Assembly: GCA_947171615.1 (NCBI GenBank)
Contig: CAMVYG010000105.1
Span: 1-7,458, forward strand
Length of the DNA stretch: 7,458 bases
Source of the DNA: an uncultured Clostridia bacterium
GTDB taxonomy: Bacteria; Bacillota; Clostridia; Oscillospirales; Acutalibacteraceae
Direction: 5' to 3'
The stretch's first letter is position 1, and each line of letters starts with the position of its first letter. This document shows, in pieces, positions 5,163-7,458 of the stretch. Below the pieces are notes generated by a model. It saw only the letters and a program-made list of their open reading frames with translations. It had not been told where the DNA came from and did no database searches. The position numbers and the translations under genes were made by a program.

Positions 5163-6887
5163 TTACACGATTTCAAAGGAAAGCACTGTATTCACGCCGT
5201 TTTCCTCTTCCACCGCGGAAAGCCGCACCCGGTCTCCGGGCTCTGTGAGCACCACGGTTTCAAAGGCGGCGCAGTCGATCTTAAAGATCTGATCCTTCGC
5301 GGTAATGAGGTAGGCGTAAGAGTTGCCGTCCTGCACCAGATATTTGATATCCTTTACCGTTACGGTAATGGCGTCCGGATTTTCCGCCGGGGTAGATACG
5401 CTGGAGATCATGCCGTTTTCCAGCAGGGCGTTTTTATATTTTGCCATGACCTCCCGCTGGGTGGTGGCGGTCACCACAATGTTGTAGCGCTCCACATGGA
5501 TCAGGGCATACTGCTTCACCAGGCTGCCCTTGTCCTTGAGCACCATGATATAGGTGGGCTGGCCCTCCACGTTGATCACAGAGGGGAAGGAGGCCGTGTA
5601 GCCAAGGTTTTGCACCTCGCCCTCCGCCGAGCGCATGACGGAATATTCCTCTGCGCCGGGAATGGGGTAATAGCGGATCTCCGCCGTGCGGGAATTCATC
5701 AGCACAAAGCCGATGTTGGACTGGTCGGAGGCAACGCTGGTCACGCCGGTAAACACCCACACGTCGTCGTCAAACATCTTGTAGCCGTAATCATCGGTAA
5801 CGTGCTTGCAGTCCTTCTTGGCGAACAGGGAGTTGAAATATCCGCCGGAAAGCTCGCCGTACCAGTCATACCGCTGGGCAAGCATGTCGCCGTCATAGAC
5901 AATATCCACCCAGGAGGGGATATCCGCCACATCGTAATACTGGGTCTCACCGGTGCAGGCATTTAAGATCACAGCGCCCTTTACATCGGTGCCGCCAAAG
6001 AGAAAGACATTCTTTTTCAGCACGGCAGTAACATAATAGGGAGTGCCGTCCTCTCCGATCTCAAAATAGGAATTTCCAAAAATGGCAGTGCGGTAGGAAA
6101 AGCGCAGATGCCTGCGGAGATCCTTGTCAAAGTAGGCGGATTCTGTGTACTGCATGGGCTCCTTCAGCTTCACATACTCGCTGGTGTTTTTGACGGGATC
6201 CACGGCGATATAGCCGGGAATTCCCGAGGAGCGGTTATTCCACCAGCGGAAGAAATCGGCGTATTCCAGGGGGGAAACCTTCATGGGCCGGCCGTTTAAG
6301 TTGATTTGGGTATACTGGGGGTTGATCTCAAACTGGCTGACCAGCTCGTTTAAAGAGCCCAGGGCTCTTGCGCCGATGATCTGGGCGCTGCCCGTGTCCA
6401 TCAAGGCAATATCGGAAATGGTCTCGGAAGCGGGGGTATCGGCAATAAAATCCCGGCTTTCAATGGGCCCCGCAATGGACGCGTAGCTTTTGGCGTGAAA
6501 TACGGTGGACGAAGCAAAGGAGCAGAGTATGCCGATTGCCGCAATAACTATCGCCGTAAAAACACAGTATCTTCCCAGGCTTCTTTTAGGGCCGGTATGC
6601 TTCAGGGTAAAGCCGCCCTGGGAAGAGCCGAACATCATTTTGGAGGGCTCGCTGGTGGCCGCCAGCCGCAGACCGGAGTTGAAGATCAGCTCCAGCACAC
6701 CGAACAGCGCCAGCGCCCCGCATACGGTAAACCAGGTTTCTTCAGATTGGATATTATAGGCGGGCAGTTCAACATAGTCGTATACCGCCAGGGCAAGAAG
6801 CGTCAGCAGCACGGCCCAGAGGTGCCCTTTCCAGCCGCTTTTCTTGGCGCTTTTCTTTTGTACATCCTTCTTTTCTGTCTGTTCCAT
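5163..6887 (-). CDS. Membrane-anchored protein with large extracytoplasmic domain, function unknown
   Basis: The 574-residue protein starts with a Lys-rich cytoplasmic tail (1-20). Three predicted membrane helices follow, at about 22-41, 52-70 and 107-127. A soluble region of about 445 residues runs to the C-terminus and should lie outside the membrane. It contains blocks I recall as conserved in Clostridia homologues, such as SGIPGYIAVDPV, DDDVWVFTGVTSV (373-385) followed by SNIGFVL (390-396), and PTYIMVLKD. I cannot attach a named family or reaction; no enzyme triad or metal motif stands out. The start is supported by GGAG (6897-6900) with 9-nt spacing and a good promoter. It is a single-gene unit, divergent from the Na/Pi transporter gene, with a long 3' tail ending at the 4915-4950 hairpin. 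A role in envelope processes is only a guess from topology. Confidence 0.88.
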   Translation of the reverse strand: MEQTEKKDVQKKSAKKSGWKGHLWAVLLTLLALAVYDYVELPAYNIQSEETWFTVCGALALFGVLELIFNSGLRLAATSEPSKMMFGSSQGGFTLKHTGPKRSLGRYCVFTAIVIAAIGILCSFASSTVFHAKSYASIAGPIESRDFIADTPASETISDIALMDTGSAQIIGARALGSLNELVSQFEINPQYTQINLNGRPMKVSPLEYADFFRWWNNRSSGIPGYIAVDPVKNTSEYVKLKEPMQYTESAYFDKDLRRHLRFSYRTAIFGNSYFEIGEDGTPYYVTAVLKKNVFLFGGTDVKGAVILNACTGETQYYDVADIPSWVDIVYDGDMLAQRYDWYGELSGGYFNSLFAKKDCKHVTDDYGYKMFDDDVWVFTGVTSVASDQSNIGFVLMNSRTAEIRYYPIPGAEEYSVMRSAEGEVQNLGYTASFPSVINVEGQPTYIMVLKDKGSLVKQYALIHVERYNIVVTATTQREVMAKYKNALLENGMISSVSTPAENPDAITVTVKDIKYLVQDGNSYAYLITAKDQIFKIDCAAFETVVLTEPGDRVRLSAVEEENGVNTVLSFEIV

Positions 6888-6971
6888 TTTTATGGTCTCC
6901 TTTTTCCTCCTGCACAGCGTTCCGGGACGGGCCTTGCAGGTTCAGGGTTCCCGCCCATTGGTTACACATTC

Positions 6972-7000
6972 ATCATACACGACCGGCGGCTTGAAATCAA
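6972..7000 (-). promoter_or_regulatory. Promoter of the 574-residue membrane protein gene
   Basis: On the minus strand: -35 TTGATT (6995-7000), a 17-bp spacer, and -10 TATGAT (6972-6977). The expected start near 6965 gives a leader of about 75-80 nt before the ATG at 6887. A 7-bp inverted repeat GAGAAAT/ATTTCTC (7021-7027/7034-7040) lies about 20 bp upstream of the -35 box and could be an operator. Confidence 0.7.
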
Positions 7001-7216
7001 TAAAAGCATGTTCAAAGTAAGAGAAATATAAGGATTTCTCATTGGGCGGTTTTTCGGTTTCATTTGCAAAATTTATACAGGCAAGGCACGTGAAGGCCGA
7101 AAAGAATGTGTTTTTCCCTTTGCGGGGCAGAAATTTTTTAGTGACCGTTTTTTCGTACTTTTAAAACGGCCTGTGTTTTTCTTCCAAAATTCCTTCCGTT
7201 TTTTTGCAAATATCCA

Positions 7217-7249
7217 TTGAACTTCCGCCGTGTTATATGGTAATATAAT
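7217..7249 (+). promoter_or_regulatory. Candidate promoter of the Na/Pi cotransporter gene
   Basis: A perfect -10 box TATAAT lies at 7244-7249. The best -35 match, TTGAAC (7217-7222), is 21 bp away, which is too far for an ordinary promoter. The hexamers at 17-18 bp (ACTTCC, AACTTC) are poor. Either the promoter is weak and activator-dependent or another -10 in the AT-rich stretch is used. Transcription from here would give a leader of about 90 nt. Confidence 0.4.
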
Positions 7250-7298
7250 TTTGTCTGAATAGAGAAGAAAAGAAGAAAAAGGAAAGAATTTTGAAACC

Positions 7299-7325
7299 GG
7301 AAGGCCTGCTTTATCAGGTTCTTCC
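7299..7325 (+). other. Hairpin in the leader of the Na/Pi cotransporter gene
   Basis: GGAAG (7299-7303) pairs with CTTCC (7321-7325), and CCTG (7305-7308) pairs with CAGG (7315-7318), enclosing the loop CTTTAT. A small asymmetric bulge separates the two stems. It sits between the candidate promoter and the ribosome site. No U-run follows, so it is not an intrinsic terminator; it may affect RNA stability or translation. Confidence 0.35.
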
Positions 7326-7346
7326 AAAAGCGGGAGACAAATCAAT

Positions 7347-7458
7347 ATGGATATTTTTTCCCTTTTTACACTGCTGGGGGGCCTTGCCTTTTTTCTGTAC
7401 GGCATGAACGTCATGTCCACGGGATTGGAAATAATGGTGGGCGGCAAGCTGGAGCATG
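7347..7458 (+). CDS. Na/Pi cotransporter family protein, N-terminal part (cut by window end)
   Basis: Only 37 codons are present. The protein starts MDIFSLFTLLGGLAFFLYGM and continues NVMSTGLEIMVGGKLEH with no stop. This is the characteristic opening of bacterial Na/Pi-cotransporter II-related proteins (NptA/YjbB type): a first membrane helix with GGLAFFLYGM, then M-x3-GL-E-x5-G-x-L. Full-length relatives carry two repeats of the transport core and often a C-terminal PhoU-like domain, none of which can be checked here. They import phosphate with sodium, or act in phosphate export or sensing in some species. A GGGAGA (7332-7337) ribosome site is 9 nt before the ATG. In place of the more usual charged residue after GLE there is I29, a minor deviation. 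The gene is divergent from the 574-residue membrane protein gene. Confidence 0.9.
   Translation, partial: MDIFSLFTLLGGLAFFLYGMNVMSTGLEIMVGGKLEH

Larger units (their letters stand above)
6888..7346. other. Divergent intergenic region upstream of two membrane-protein genes
   Basis: This 459-bp region has no convincing gene. It holds the minus promoter (6972-7000), the palindrome at 7021-7040, an inverted repeat CCGTTTT/AAAACGG (7145-7151/7163-7169), a plus-strand promoter candidate near 7217-7249, and a leader hairpin (7299-7325). A minus-strand open frame covers much of it but overlaps the transporter start and has low-complexity, Lys/Phe-rich sequence. Confidence 0.65.

Noticed and set aside
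5496..5966. A 156-codon plus-strand frame rich in His/Gly/Val
   Set aside because: It is a composition shadow of the GC-rich 574-residue gene, with no ribosome site or motif.
7073..7447. A 124-codon minus-strand frame in the divergent region
   Set aside because: It overlaps the start of the Na/Pi cotransporter gene, is Lys/Phe/Pro-rich from AT-biased intergenic DNA, and crosses the best plus-strand -10 box.

Overview
The window looks like a chromosomal segment of a low-to-moderate GC Bacillota, most likely a gut-type Clostridia of the Oscillospiraceae/Ruminococcaceae kind. Three things point there. The promoters are sigma-A-like (TTGAnn-17-TAtaaT) with AGGAGG-type ribosome sites. The proteins belong to families familiar from that group: an MtaA-like URO-D protein, a helix-turn-helix (HTH) regulator with two membrane segments, a V8-type secreted protease, and a Na/Pi cotransporter starting MDIFSLFTLLGGLAFF. 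The intergenic DNA also carries repeats of the 'TGTCATCCTGAGGAACGCAGTGACGAAGGATCTC' kind that I associate with those genomes. The assignment is from memory of families, not from a search.

Layout. 1-49 is one copy of the intergenic repeat. 150-1391 (minus) is a single-gene unit for a URO-D/corrinoid-methyltransferase-like protein, with a clear promoter at 1421-1449. 1392-1959 is a repeat island between divergent genes, holding three more repeat copies and a composite hairpin element. 1960-2466 (plus) encodes an HTH regulator with two membrane helices. It meets the next unit tail to tail over a 10-bp hairpin terminator (2485-2508).

4720 down to 2525 (minus) is a two-gene operon. A secreted V8/glutamyl-endopeptidase-like serine protease with a long acidic propeptide comes first. 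A lipoprotein built of three tandem 75-88 residue repeats with regularly spaced PDG turns starts 15 nt after it. A strong promoter (TTGACT-17-TATAAT) with two palindromes on or beside it drives the pair. Both products are exported, so I infer that they work together at the cell surface. This is the most interesting part of the window.

4721-5162 holds that promoter, a strong hairpin terminator with T-runs on both sides, and a long 3' tail for the next gene. 5163-6887 (minus) encodes a 574-residue protein with three N-terminal membrane helices and a large outward-facing domain of a conserved but, to me, unnamed family. 6888-7346 is a divergent promoter region. 7347 to the window end is the first 37 codons of a Na/Pi cotransporter family protein.

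No CRISPR array, tRNA, rRNA, transposase or phage gene is visible. I do not see a complete multi-gene defence or biosynthetic system. The strongest candidates for new biology are the protease-lipoprotein pair, the repeat island, and a possible small RNA ending at the orphan plus-facing terminator near 4950.
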